Assembly: GCA_017458845.1 (NCBI GenBank)
Contig: JAFSZY010000060.1
Coordinates: 1 to 57,380 of the forward strand
Direction: 5' to 3'
Length of the DNA stretch: 57,380 nt
From: Ruminococcus sp.
Lineage (GTDB): Bacteria > Bacillota > Clostridia > Oscillospirales > Acutalibacteraceae
Shown here: one piece after another, positions 8,743-17,418 of the stretch
How positions within the stretch are numbered: position 1 is the first letter of the stretch
How the letters are laid out: every line of letters begins with the position of its first letter
Notes under the pieces: model-generated
The model's input: the letters and a program-made list of their open reading frames with translations, nothing else
What the model was told of the DNA's origin: nothing
The model's database searches: none
Position numbers and translations under genes: made by a program

Positions 8743-10404
8743 CTAACTACTGACCACAGGATTCGCTCCGTGTCTGTACGGAATGCAGAACGCAACCGTT
8801 ACGGCGTGGTCGCCCACACGCTCTAGGTTGGTGAGCAGCTCAATGAAGATTGTGCCCGCCTCCGCGCTGCAAGTACCCTTGGAAAGCCTCTCAATGTGGT
8901 GCTGTCTGAACAGCTCGCAGTACTCGTCAATCTGGTCCTCAGCCTGAAGCACAGCCTCTGTGAGGTTGGGGTCCTTGCTCTGGTGAGTGAACATATACAG
9001 GCTGTCCTCAAGAATCTGCTGAACCGTCTCGCACAGCGCTCTTATTTCCTTCATAGCGTCCTCAGTGAATACCGCCTCACCATTAATAAGCTGGCGCGCC
9101 GACTCGCAGATGTTCTCGCTGCGGTCGCCGATTCGCTCAAGGTCTTGAATGGCGTTGTACATAGCGCCCATAACCTTTCGGTCATAGTCCACAATATCAA
9201 GTCCGTTGATTTTAACAATATACTTTGTAATACCGTTGGTGAGTTTATCAACAACCGTTTCGTTCTCGATAACTCTGTCGATAGCCTTTTTATCGCCGTT
9301 GAGCAGCGCCTCAAGCGACATATCGAAACTCGCTCTCGCCAGGCTTGCCAGACGCGCGCACTCCTTCTCGGTCTGCTGAACCGCCATAGGAGGCGTGGTA
9401 AGAATACGGGAGTCGAGGTAAACGGTGATTTCGTCCTCTTTCTCTTTCTTGTCGGGAATAATCAGCTTAGTAAGCTTTATAAGCACACCCGAAAGCGGCA
9501 GGAATATAATGGTTCTGACCACGTTGAACGCGATATGCACAGCCGAAATCTGAGCCGCCGTCGCCCCCTTGAGGAACGGGATGCTCTGGCAGATATGCGT
9601 AACCGAAAACGGGGTAGCTTCCAAAATCAGCACAAAACCTGACGTCAAAAGCGCCGCCAGCAAACTTGTAAGGAAGTTACAGAAAGCAACCTGCTTGCTC
9701 TCGCGGTTAGCGCCCGCCGCCGAAAGGAACACGGGCATACACGCGCCGACATTCATACCGAATATGATGTAGATACAGTTGTCAAGCGAAACGACACCGC
9801 TCATTCCGAGCGCCATAAGGATACCTACGGAAGCCGAGGAACTCTGAATAATACCCGTAAAAAGCATACCCGCCAAAAGACCGAGTATCGGGTTTGACAT
9901 TCCCTGAACCATACCCGCGAACACGGAAGAAGTCTTTAAAAAGCCAAAGTTCGAGCTCATCATAGTCATACCCATAAAGAGTATACCGAAGCCCGCGGCA
10001 ATCTGACCGTAGTACTTGTAGTTGTTTTTCTTGGAGAACGTGATGACAGCCGCGCCAACAAAGGCAAACAAAGGCACAATTGCCTTGATATCAATTGAAA
10101 GCAGCAGCGAGGTAACCGTGGTACCGATTTTGGAACCGAACAGGATTCCCACGCTCTGATAGATGTCCATCAGTCCCGCGTTGACGAAACCGACAACCAT
10201 CGCGTCCGTAGCCGACGAACTTTGAATTACCGCGGTAACCGCAACGCCGACCAGCATAGCGATAAACTTGTTGCTCGTAATCTTCTCGAGCAGGGAGCGA
10301 AGCTTTGAACCGGCAGCGAGTTCCAAGCCCTCGCCCATCAGCTTCATACCCAGCAGGAAAAGTCCGAGACCGCCCAAAACGCTTATCACGCTGAATATAT
10401 TCAT
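8743..10404 (-). CDS. Na+/phosphate cotransporter family protein with PhoU-like tail
   Basis: NptA-type membrane transporter proposed to import phosphate with sodium. The start at 10404 (MNIFSVISVLGG) is chosen because GGAGG lies 6 bases upstream; the open frame extends further but without a site. About 553 residues: the N-terminal ~330 hold two Na/Pi repeats with the QSSSA signature occurring twice, and the C-terminal ~200 are helical and PhoU-like, probably regulatory. It is a single gene flanked on both sides by inverted copies of a palindromic repeat. Confidence 0.9.
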   Translation of the reverse strand: MNIFSVISVLGGLGLFLLGMKLMGEGLELAAGSKLRSLLEKITSNKFIAMLVGVAVTAVIQSSSATDAMVVGFVNAGLMDIYQSVGILFGSKIGTTVTSLLLSIDIKAIVPLFAFVGAAVITFSKKNNYKYYGQIAAGFGILFMGMTMMSSNFGFLKTSSVFAGMVQGMSNPILGLLAGMLFTGIIQSSSASVGILMALGMSGVVSLDNCIYIIFGMNVGACMPVFLSAAGANRESKQVAFCNFLTSLLAALLTSGFVLILEATPFSVTHICQSIPFLKGATAAQISAVHIAFNVVRTIIFLPLSGVLIKLTKLIIPDKKEKEDEITVYLDSRILTTPPMAVQQTEKECARLASLARASFDMSLEALLNGDKKAIDRVIENETVVDKLTNGITKYIVKINGLDIVDYDRKVMGAMYNAIQDLERIGDRSENICESARQLINGEAVFTEDAMKEIRALCETVQQILEDSLYMFTHQSKDPNLTEAVLQAEDQIDEYCELFRQHHIERLSKGTCSAEAGTIFIELLTNLERVGDHAVTVAFCIPYRHGANPVVSS

Positions 10405-10540
10405 AGCAGCCTCCACTAAAGGATAGAATATACTGTTTTGTATGTGACAAAAAATGTCAACTTCCACCATTACTATAGTAATATATAGGAACGCAATAAA
10501 TATTCCCGATTAGAATAATAATAAATTTTTTACAGCCTTC

Positions 10541-10710
10541 CCCCATAGGAAAATGTCAGCCTCAGCAAATTATTCACTCGGTTGCCCACTTGGGGGGAAT
10601 TGTCATCCGTAGGATGACAAAAGCGGGGATAATATAAGATAATAACAAACTATCCACCTATTGACCAAATCGCAAGCGATTTGCCCACTTCCCCCCCTTG
10701 GGGGAAGCCT
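10541..10710. repeat. Composite palindromic intergenic repeat (family P), copy B
   Basis: Inverted relative to copy A. It shares CAGCAAATTATTCACTCGGTT (10562-10582), the GTCATCC/GGATGAC hairpin (10609-10625) and the CCTATTGACCAAATCGC/GCGATTTGCCCACTT modules seen again at 43.3 kb. It fills the gap between the transporter and the RqcH gene and abuts the latter's stop codon. Confidence 0.65.
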
Positions 10711-12457
10711 ATTCGGTTTTAATTATGGCAGGGTCTACAAACAGCGTCCTGTTGTTGACAAAAATCACCATCCCGGGCTTTGCCCCGTTGGGCTTTGAAA
10801 CATGCTTTACAAGCGTGTAATCCACAGCGACGTTGGTGCTCTCGCGAGCCTTGCTGTGGTAGGCGGCTATCCGAGCCGCCTCGAGGATTGAACGTTCGGG
10901 TACGTCCTTGCCCTCTGTAATTAGGATGGTGTGGGAGCCAGGGATATCCTTGGTGTGGAACCACAAGTCCGTCTTGCGCGCGGTCTTGAGAGTCAGGGTG
11001 TCGTTCTGCTTGTTGTTCCTGCCCACAAGCACCCTGAAACCATCCGAGGTCGTGTACTCCAAGGGATGCAGCGCCGCGGGCTTTTTGTTAGCCGTTTTGG
11101 AGCGCTTGATATAGCCCTGCTCCATAAATTCCAAACGAATCTGGTTGAGCTCCTTTTCGCTCGTAACGCGTGCTAAAGCGTCCGAGAGTGTGTCAAGATA
11201 TTTGAGCTCGTCCTCCGCCTTTTTAATCTGAACGGCGAGAACCTGCTCGGCAGTCTTCGCCCTGTTATAGTCCTTGTAAAACTTCTGGGCGTTCTGAGCG
11301 GGAGATATAGCGGGGTTAAGCTTTATAGTCAAAGGAGCGTTGTTTTCGTCGTAAAAGTTGTCCACGGTAACGCTCTCGGCTCCCCTCTCCACTCGGTAGA
11401 GGTTAGCCTGCAGCAAATCGCCCTTTATGCGCAGCTGCTCCCTGTCCTCACAAGCGGCGAGTTCTCGGCGCTGGGCATTGATTTTGTTGGTTGTGCGGTT
11501 AATCAGATTGGTCAGAGTTCGGGCAAGGTCCGCCGACTTTACACGCATACGGTCGGCGCTGTCACGCTCGGCGTAGTAGCTGTCAAGCAGGTTGCAGAAG
11601 CTCTCCCTCTGCCCTGTTTCGCAAAGATTTCCGTACTGATTTATTTCTATAAAAGAAATATCAAAAGGTCTTTTCTCGCCCTTATAATAGAGCATAAGAG
11701 GTTTGCCCGAACAGGTGAGGAGCAAATCGGCAAGGCGCTCAATTTCGATTTTTAATCTCTCCTTGTCCTCATCCGATAGGGTTTTGTTGCTCGCGATTTT
11801 GTCACCCAGAACCCTGTGCTCCAGCTCACGACAAATCACGGGAGAAATGCCCTCCACAGCGCTCAGAACAGCCTTATTAAGCGGTTTTTCGTCGGGTGTG
11901 CTGACTATCTTATCCACAACCTTTTGACTGTCGAAGAGCAGAATATTGAGCTTGTCCTGCTTTTCGGGAAGCTCGTATTTAAGGTTGGGAAGCACAACGC
12001 GTCGGCTGGACATTGTGATATCCACACGCTTGAGCGCGTCGATGATGATATCGTTTTCGTCTATAAAAATCACGTTGCTGTACTTGCCCATAATCTCCAC
12101 AACAAGCGTGAGTATAACCCTGTCGCCGAGCTCGTTTGAGCACTCGAAGTCGAAGAAAAGTATCCTGTCGAGTCCCGACTGACGGATATCAGTCAGCCTG
12201 CCTCCGCCGAGGCGTTTACGCATAAGCATACAGAGCATTGGCGGTGTGGCGGGATTCTCGACGCTGTATTCGGTGAAATTCACGCGCGGTGAATTGGCCC
12301 TTGTGGAAACAAGGAGCTTTTTGTTGCCTTCCTTTGTGCGAAGGTGTATTAAGATTTCGTCGCGGTTAGGCTGGTAAATCTGATATACGCGCGCGCCGAG
12401 AGCCGTATTTTTGAGTTCTCTCGTCACATGGCGCAGCATCATACCGTCGAGAGCCAA
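10709..12457 (-). CDS. rqcH: Rqc2/NFACT family ribosome quality control protein RqcH
   Basis: Binds stalled 50S-nascent chain complexes and directs addition of C-terminal alanine tails; the family was earlier annotated as fibronectin-binding protein. The 582-residue length is typical. The N-terminal NFACT-N region begins MALDGMMLRHVTREL. A long helical middle section follows (about residues 260-440). The C-terminal NFACT-R domain carries DLWFHTKDIPGSHTIL near residues 495-510. No operon partner is evident here. Confidence 0.92.
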   Translation of the reverse strand: MALDGMMLRHVTRELKNTALGARVYQIYQPNRDEILIHLRTKEGNKKLLVSTRANSPRVNFTEYSVENPATPPMLCMLMRKRLGGGRLTDIRQSGLDRILFFDFECSNELGDRVILTLVVEIMGKYSNVIFIDENDIIIDALKRVDITMSSRRVVLPNLKYELPEKQDKLNILLFDSQKVVDKIVSTPDEKPLNKAVLSAVEGISPVICRELEHRVLGDKIASNKTLSDEDKERLKIEIERLADLLLTCSGKPLMLYYKGEKRPFDISFIEINQYGNLCETGQRESFCNLLDSYYAERDSADRMRVKSADLARTLTNLINRTTNKINAQRRELAACEDREQLRIKGDLLQANLYRVERGAESVTVDNFYDENNAPLTIKLNPAISPAQNAQKFYKDYNRAKTAEQVLAVQIKKAEDELKYLDTLSDALARVTSEKELNQIRLEFMEQGYIKRSKTANKKPAALHPLEYTTSDGFRVLVGRNNKQNDTLTLKTARKTDLWFHTKDIPGSHTILITEGKDVPERSILEAARIAAYHSKARESTNVAVDYTLVKHVSKPNGAKPGMVIFVNNRTLFVDPAIIKTE

Positions 12458-12662
12458 TATAAATCACCTACCTTATAGCTTTCCCCCGGGGGGAAAGTGG
12501 TTTTGGCGTTCTCGCAGAGAATGACAAAACCGATAGAGGGTCGGCGCAAGTAAGTACTATTGCCTATATAAATAGTTTCGTTCACCGACTTTTGTATTTA
12601 TCCGATTTTTCACAAACCTTGTTCCAGTCTCTTTATCAAACGTTAGATAGAGAGGTATATAG
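12458..12662. other. Intergenic region upstream of rqcH
   Basis: It contains a GC-rich palindrome CTTTCCCCCGGGGGGAAAG (12480-12498) and a short GATAGAGGGTCGG motif. The rest is AT-rich and holds no gene that I can support. Confidence 0.4.
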
Positions 12663-12830
12663 CAAGTGGTTCCCTAGCGGGAGACGGCACCACCTCTGTC
12701 GCATTCGCGACATCTCCTCCAGCGGAGGAGTTTCCTCTCCCGCCTCACTACGTTCGGCACCCTCCCCCCAAGGGAGGGCTTGGTGCTCCTCTCCAACGCT
12801 CATTATACCTTCCCCCAAGGGAAGGCTTTG
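12663..12830. repeat. Palindromic intergenic repeat (family T), copy a
   Basis: Bases 12663-12790 are about 94% identical to 14272-14398 in the same orientation. Modules are CTCCTCC/GGAGGAG, GTCGC/GCGAC, and CCTCCCCCCAAGGGAGGG. The last of these resembles the inverted terminal repeats of the element at 19.75-20.23 kb. A smaller CCTTCCCCCAAGGGAAGG palindrome follows at 12811. Confidence 0.75.
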
Positions 12831-13313
12831 TTATTTATGATACTTCCCATTGTTATTTATCTCAAACGCGCGGTAAATCTGCTCGCACAGCACCACGCGC
12901 GCCATCTGGTGCGGGAACGTCATTCTGCTCATAGAGAGCTTAAAGTCCGACCTTCTTTTGACTTCGTCAGAGAGTCCCCAGCTTCCGCCAATGATAAAGT
13001 CTACACTGCTCTTGCCGCCCAGACTGATATCCTCAAGCTTTGAGGCGAGCTCGGGAGAGCTAATCATCCTGCCCTCAACGCACATTGAAATAAGATACGA
13101 GCCTTTCCCCAGAGCCGAGATTATACGCTTGCCCTCGGCGTTGAGGATAGCTTCAATCTGCGATGGGTTGGGGTTCTGATAGGTCTTTTCCTCGTCGAGC
13201 TCAACTATATTGAAACGGCAGAACGCCGACAGCCGCTTTTTGTACTCGGCTATCGCGTCCGTCCAGTATTTTTCCTTGATTTTTCCTATACAAATAACGT
13301 TAACTGTAAGCAT
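12831..13313 (-). CDS. rlmH: 23S rRNA pseudouridine-1915 N3-methyltransferase RlmH
   Basis: SPOUT-fold methyltransferase acting on the 70S ribosome at helix 69. The 160-residue size is standard. The conserved SAM-binding loop GGSWGLS lies near 107-113, and the C-terminal MTFPHQMARVVLCEQIYRA segment is diagnostic. It starts 6 bases after the WalJ gene, a pairing common in Firmicutes (yycJ and rlmH are close in Bacillus). The 3' end runs into repeat family T. Confidence 0.95.
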   Translation of the reverse strand: MLTVNVICIGKIKEKYWTDAIAEYKKRLSAFCRFNIVELDEEKTYQNPNPSQIEAILNAEGKRIISALGKGSYLISMCVEGRMISSPELASKLEDISLGGKSSVDFIIGGSWGLSDEVKRRSDFKLSMSRMTFPHQMARVVLCEQIYRAFEINNNGKYHK

Positions 13314-13319
13314 AATTCC

Positions 13320-14108
13320 TCAGAATACAATTGATTTTCCGCTGCACACGGCGGGCACGTCCGAGAGCGTGAAGTCCAGCTCCCGTTTCATTCCAACCGC
13401 TTTGAGCGTATCGACGCTCGTGTTAACGGCGAGCTCGGGGATGTTGTTGTTCTCCGAGATATGTCCGAGCATAATGCGGAAAACTCCGCACCGTATGAAG
13501 TCGGCGAGCTCCGCGGCGCAAGCCTCGTTGCTCAGGTGTCCCTTGTCGGAGAGGATACGCGCCTTTACATTGGGAGGGTAAAAGCCGCTTTTCAGCATAT
13601 TTACGTCGTGGTTGGACTCCACTACGGCGAAGTCGCCCGAGCGTATTAAGTCCCTGACGCTGTCTGTCATCACACCGAGGTCGGTAGCTATAGTCGCGCG
13701 CCTGTCATCGGCAGTAATAACCTGAAAAATACAGCTTTCCCTCGCGTCGTGGGAAGTGTCGCAGCGCACAACACGCATATTCCCTATGTCAACGCTGCCG
13801 TTGATTACCTCGCAGTTATTTTCGGGAGAGATATAGCCCTTTTCAGCCATAGCGGACAGTGTGCCCTCGCTGGCATATATTTTTAAGCCGTGCCTTTTTG
13901 CAAATACTCTGAGTCCGCTGCAGTGGTCAACGTGCTCATGCGTTACAAACACCGCGCCGATTGACTTGGGATTGATTCCGCAGAAGTCCAGAGCCTCGTC
14001 GAGCTGTTTTGCCGACCTGCCCGCGTCGATAAGGACGCCCTCGCCCGAGGAACCGACAAAATAACTGTTGCCCTTGCTGCCCGAAAACAGCGGCGTAACC
14101 TTTGCCAT
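13320..14108 (-). CDS. walJ: MBL-fold hydrolase WalJ/YycJ
   Basis: Metallo-beta-lactamase fold nuclease-like protein of the WalJ (YycJ) family, linked in Bacillus to cell wall and DNA replication control. 262 residues. The zinc motif HxHxDH appears as HEHVDH near residues 56-61, with further His/Asp ligands downstream (ATDLG, SNHD). It is the first gene of the walJ-rlmH pair. No walR/walK genes are in this window, so the usual neighbour context is only partly kept. Confidence 0.88.
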   Translation of the reverse strand: MAKVTPLFSGSKGNSYFVGSSGEGVLIDAGRSAKQLDEALDFCGINPKSIGAVFVTHEHVDHCSGLRVFAKRHGLKIYASEGTLSAMAEKGYISPENNCEVINGSVDIGNMRVVRCDTSHDARESCIFQVITADDRRATIATDLGVMTDSVRDLIRSGDFAVVESNHDVNMLKSGFYPPNVKARILSDKGHLSNEACAAELADFIRCGVFRIMLGHISENNNIPELAVNTSVDTLKAVGMKRELDFTLSDVPAVCSGKSIVF

Positions 14109-14173
14109 ATAAGACTCCCCCTTTCGTCGCTATTTTACTGAGATTAATTATAACACAAAACATTGGAAAAAGA

Positions 14174-14389
14174 AAGGCTTCCCTTGGGGGAAGCTGTCGA
14201 GCGTAGCGAGACTGAAGAGGGTCCATATAAATATGCTCGCTTTATCTTATGTTTGAGAGAACGCCAATTAACAAGTGGTTCCCTAGCGGGAGACGGCACC
14301 ACCTCTGTCGCATTCTCGACATCTCCTCCAGCGGAGGAGTTTCCTCTCCCGCCTCCCTTTGGTCGGCACCCTCCCCCAAGGGAGGGCTT
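14174..14389. mobile_element. MITE-like element with family T inverted ends, no gene inside
   Basis: The left end AAGGCTTCCCTTGGGGGAAG (14174-14193) and right end CCTCCCCCAAGGGAGGGCTT (14370-14389) are inverted relatives. They match the first ~20 bases of the terminal repeats at 19750 and 20228. The next inner motif, GAGGGTCCATA (14217-14227), is also shared with the DUF559 element. About 216 bases in all, non-coding. Its right half is the near-identical partner of 12663-12790. Confidence 0.55.
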
Positions 14390-14398
14390 GCTGCTCCT
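14272..14398. repeat. Palindromic intergenic repeat (family T), copy b
   Basis: Direct near-copy of 12663-12790, differing mainly in the stretch CCTTTGGTC versus CACTACGTT before the CGGCACCCTCC palindrome. Confidence 0.8.
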
Positions 14399-14460
14399 TT
14401 CAAACATTTACAAAAAATGGCAGCCGTCAGGCTGCCATTATTCTCAATTCTCAATTGATA

Positions 14461-15771
14461 TTATGCTCTCAGGCTTCTCTCGCTGTGGTCCTCGTAGTAA
14501 ACCTTCCTGATATCGGCGCCAAGGTTGTTGAGCTTCTCAACGATGTCCTCATAACCTCTTTCGATATACTGGATTGAGCTTACCTCTGTTGTACCGTCAG
14601 CGCAGAGTCCCGCAATAATCATAGCCGCGCCCGCTCTGAGGTCGGAAGCCTTGACGGGAGCCGCGGAAAGACGCGAGCCGCCTTCGATGATGGCGAGTCT
14701 GCCCTCTACGGAAATGTGAGCGCCCATAAGTGTGAGCTCGGAAACATACTGATAGCGGTTATCCCAAACACTCTCGTTGATGATACTTGTACCCTCAACT
14801 GTTGTCAGAAGCACCGCAAACTGGGGCTGACAGTCGGTGGGGAAACCGGGGTGAGGCATAGTTTTTACGTTGCAGCGTGTAAGAGGACGCTTTGTAGCGT
14901 CAACAAGAACCGCCTCGTCAAACTCCTTAATCTCACAGCCGATTTCACGCAGCTTAGCCGTGATAGACTCGAGATGCTTGGGAGTTACGTTCTTAACGAG
15001 CACTCTGCCCCTTGTAGCGGCAGCGGCGCACATATAAGTACCCGCCTCAATCTGGTCGGGAATAATTGAATAGTTTACGCCGTGGAGGAAGTCAACTCCG
15101 CGGATTTTGATTGTATCGGTACCCGCGCCTCTGATTTGAGCGCCCATAGAATTGAGGAAGTTAGCGAGATCAACTATATGCGGCTCTTTGGCTGCGTTCT
15201 CGATAATTGTCTGACCCTCTGCCTTAACAGCGGCGAGCATAATATTGATAGTAGCGCCTACGGAAGCAAAGTCGAGGTAGATGTGGCTGCCCTTGAGTCT
15301 GTAGTCGCTGTGAACATCAATAATAGCGCCGTTAACAAGCTCGTGACGAGCTCCCATAGCAGCAAAACCCTTAAGGTGCAAATCGATAGGACGTGCGCCG
15401 AAATTACAGCCGCCCGGGAGACAAACTCTCGCCTCGTGGCTTCTGCCCAAAAGCGCGCCCAAAAGGTAGTACGACGCGCGCATTCCGCGGACCAAGTCCG
15501 ATGTCGCGCTCGTAGTTTCGATTCCCTTAGGGTCTATATATAATGTGTTTTTATTTATTCTTTTGACTTCAGCGCCGAGCTCCTGAAGGATACGACCTAT
15601 AAGAGTTACATCGCTGATATTAGGTATATTTTCTATACGGCAAGGTTCGTCGCAAAGTACGACAGCGGGAATAATGGCAACCGCGGCATTCTTAGCGCCG
15701 CTGATGGCTACATCGCCGTCAAGCGCCCTGCCTCCGTTTATTACAAATTTTTCCAACGTGGCACACTCCAA
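14461..15771 (-). CDS. murA: UDP-N-acetylglucosamine 1-carboxyvinyltransferase MurA
   Basis: First committed step of peptidoglycan synthesis: transfers enolpyruvate from PEP to UDP-GlcNAc in the cytosol. 436 residues. Lys27-Asn28 in SGAKNAA and the active-site Cys122 in LPGGCNFGARPIDLHLKG are present, so it should be fosfomycin-sensitive. It has its own promoter about 150 bases upstream. Many Firmicutes carry two murA genes; this window shows one. Confidence 0.95.
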   Translation of the reverse strand: MECATLEKFVINGGRALDGDVAISGAKNAAVAIIPAVVLCDEPCRIENIPNISDVTLIGRILQELGAEVKRINKNTLYIDPKGIETTSATSDLVRGMRASYYLLGALLGRSHEARVCLPGGCNFGARPIDLHLKGFAAMGARHELVNGAIIDVHSDYRLKGSHIYLDFASVGATINIMLAAVKAEGQTIIENAAKEPHIVDLANFLNSMGAQIRGAGTDTIKIRGVDFLHGVNYSIIPDQIEAGTYMCAAAATRGRVLVKNVTPKHLESITAKLREIGCEIKEFDEAVLVDATKRPLTRCNVKTMPHPGFPTDCQPQFAVLLTTVEGTSIINESVWDNRYQYVSELTLMGAHISVEGRLAIIEGGSRLSAAPVKASDLRAGAAMIIAGLCADGTTEVSSIQYIERGYEDIVEKLNNLGADIRKVYYEDHSERSLRA

Positions 15772-15918
15772 AAATAAACTGAATAATACTTATCTTATTA
15801 TTTTCATTACCTTCCGGATTATGATTTTTAAAATGACATTCTAAAATGTTACAAAAATGTAAAAAATCACAACCTGTTGTGGCGTCGCACATATATCACC
15901 ACAATTTCATCCATAAAA

Positions 15919-15947
15919 ATAATACCCTATAATAAAATCAAAGTCAA
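15919..15947 (-). promoter_or_regulatory. Promoter of murA
   Basis: On the minus strand, -35 TTGACT (15942-15947), a 17-base spacer and -10 TATTAT (15919-15924). Downstream, the leader can form a stem TTGTGG/CCACAA near 15876-15905. The remainder of the 15772-16127 gap is AT-rich with no gene seen. Confidence 0.6.
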
Positions 15948-16127
15948 GACGTTTTCGGAAAATGTAACCTAAATTTGGTAATCTTGTATGTTATTTGTCA
16001 GCAGACTGTAATTTTTATTCCGATTATGACTAAATAGGTTAAAAGGGTGTTATTTTTTCTTGAAAAGAATTAAAAATATGCAATATTTTTCCTTTTTAGA
16101 AATAAGAATAACCTCCCTTACGGAAGG

Positions 16128-17138
16128 CTATTTCTTCTTTATTGAGTAGATCTTCTTTACGCCCGACTGTATCCACTTGAACGGATAGCCGAAGAACCAC
16201 AGCGACAACAAAATTGTCGTTGCGAGCGCTCCCAGCATACTCAACCAGAAAACAAGGTCGGTATCTATCGGGATAATTACCCAGTCGGAAACGAAAAGCA
16301 GTAATACAATTATCATATGTAACAAATAAATCTGAAGCGAGTTCTGCCCTACTTTGGCAACAACGCTCTTTTTGTCGGGCACAGCGAAAATCAGCGCGGC
16401 AATCATCAACAGTGCTATAGCGTAAGCCCACAGCCTGCACAGAGATACGTCGATAAAGTCTGTTTTCAGCGCTACATTGTTCACCTTGCCGAAGAACAGC
16501 TTCATCCACGAAATCCACGGCGTAAACGCCCAGCTGCATATAGAGCCCGCGACGCACACCGCCGCCAAAGGATAGCGGAAATACGCCTTGAGAGAACGCA
16601 TTTTTTTGATGACGTTACCGTTCAGATAATATCCAAGGAAGAAATACGGAGCGAATGTGAACGCGCGCAGGATTGTAAAGTAGTGACCCGCCCCGCTGTC
16701 GTTAGCGATAAAGAGCGCCAGCAATACCGAGGAGGGTATTACAAGCCACGCGGGAAGTTTTTCTATAATCGGGGTAATGAGGTAATACGCGAACAGCACG
16801 AGAAGATACCACAAACCGCTGCACGGGCTGAACAATGACAGGTTATCGGGATAGATATTGAAAACAGCCCTGAGTATCATCATCAAGCCCTGGAAAACAA
16901 TATAGTAGGCGAAAATCGTTCCCGCTTTTTCGGCGCGAACCTTGCCGTCAACAGAGATATTCTTTGAAAAAAAGCCTGACGCGAACACAAAAGCGGGCAT
17001 ATGGAACGAATATATAAAAGCGTCAACGCCCATAGCAAACTCTGAGCGCACGGGGTTCATCTCGAGAACGTGTCCCGCGACAACAAAGAATATCAGCAGA
17101 GCTTTTATATTATCCCACAAATAATCTCTTTCTTTCAT
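16128..17138 (-). CDS. Acyltransferase family 3 membrane protein
   Basis: Integral membrane O-acyltransferase of the family that acetylates cell-surface sugars (NolL/OafA-like). About 336 residues from the ATG at 17138 (MKERDYLW). GCGAGG lies upstream of that start, and it just follows the chorismate mutase stop; an in-frame ATG at 17162 would overlap that gene. The signature WDNIKALLIFFVVAGHVLE, with the conserved His, is at the N-terminus, followed by about ten hydrophobic segments. It is the last gene of the aromatic operon, but a role in that pathway is unlikely; substrate unknown. Confidence 0.85.
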   Translation of the reverse strand: MKERDYLWDNIKALLIFFVVAGHVLEMNPVRSEFAMGVDAFIYSFHMPAFVFASGFFSKNISVDGKVRAEKAGTIFAYYIVFQGLMMILRAVFNIYPDNLSLFSPCSGLWYLLVLFAYYLITPIIEKLPAWLVIPSSVLLALFIANDSGAGHYFTILRAFTFAPYFFLGYYLNGNVIKKMRSLKAYFRYPLAAVCVAGSICSWAFTPWISWMKLFFGKVNNVALKTDFIDVSLCRLWAYAIALLMIAALIFAVPDKKSVVAKVGQNSLQIYLLHMIIVLLLFVSDWVIIPIDTDLVFWLSMLGALATTILLSLWFFGYPFKWIQSGVKKIYSIKKK

Positions 17139-17139
17139 T

Positions 17140-17418
17140 TCATCCTCGCGCTTCGCCGTCAATCATTTGATTCTGTAAATCTCTTGACAGCTTCATTATT
17201 TTCTCGTACAAGTTCCTTGTATAGGAAGCGTAATCTCCGCTTTCAGCGGCTGCTCGGTCGAGGACTTCCTGTTCCCTATCCACGTTGAGTATGGGAATGT
17301 TATTCGCCTTTTTATACTCGGCGACGGCTTTTGAGCAGTCCATTCGCTGAACGAAGAGCTTGACGAGCTGTTCGTCTATACTGTTGATTTCTTTTCTGAT
17401 TTCGTTTAAATCTCTCAT
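17140..17418 (-). CDS. Chorismate mutase (AroQ class, monofunctional)
   Basis: Converts chorismate to prephenate, entry to Phe and Tyr. 92 residues, all-helical AroQ type, beginning MRDLNEIRKEINSIDEQLVK with the conserved Arg and Asp near 14-16 and ERMxxSKAV-like segment as QRMDCSKAV. The start at 17418 overlaps the aroC stop as ATGA; the longer frame to 17490 lies inside aroC and is rejected. Prephenate then goes to TyrA (22.1 kb) or to prephenate dehydratase (34.3 kb), both in this window. Confidence 0.92.
   Translation of the reverse strand: MRDLNEIRKEINSIDEQLVKLFVQRMDCSKAVAEYKKANNIPILNVDREQEVLDRAAAESGDYASYTRNLYEKIMKLSRDLQNQMIDGEARG

Noticed and set aside
8896..9642. 248-codon plus-strand frame over the Na/Pi cotransporter
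   Set aside because: No start signal and no recognisable domain; antisense to an intact transporter.
12780..13043. Short frames across the palindromic repeats near 12.6-13.0 and 14.2-14.5 kb
   Set aside because: They read through repeats in several frames on both strands without ribosome sites, so they are repeat artefacts.
12663..14398. The regularly spaced palindromic repeats as a CRISPR array
   Set aside because: Repeats are few, ~1.6 kb apart, composite and not separated by short unique spacers; no cas genes are present.
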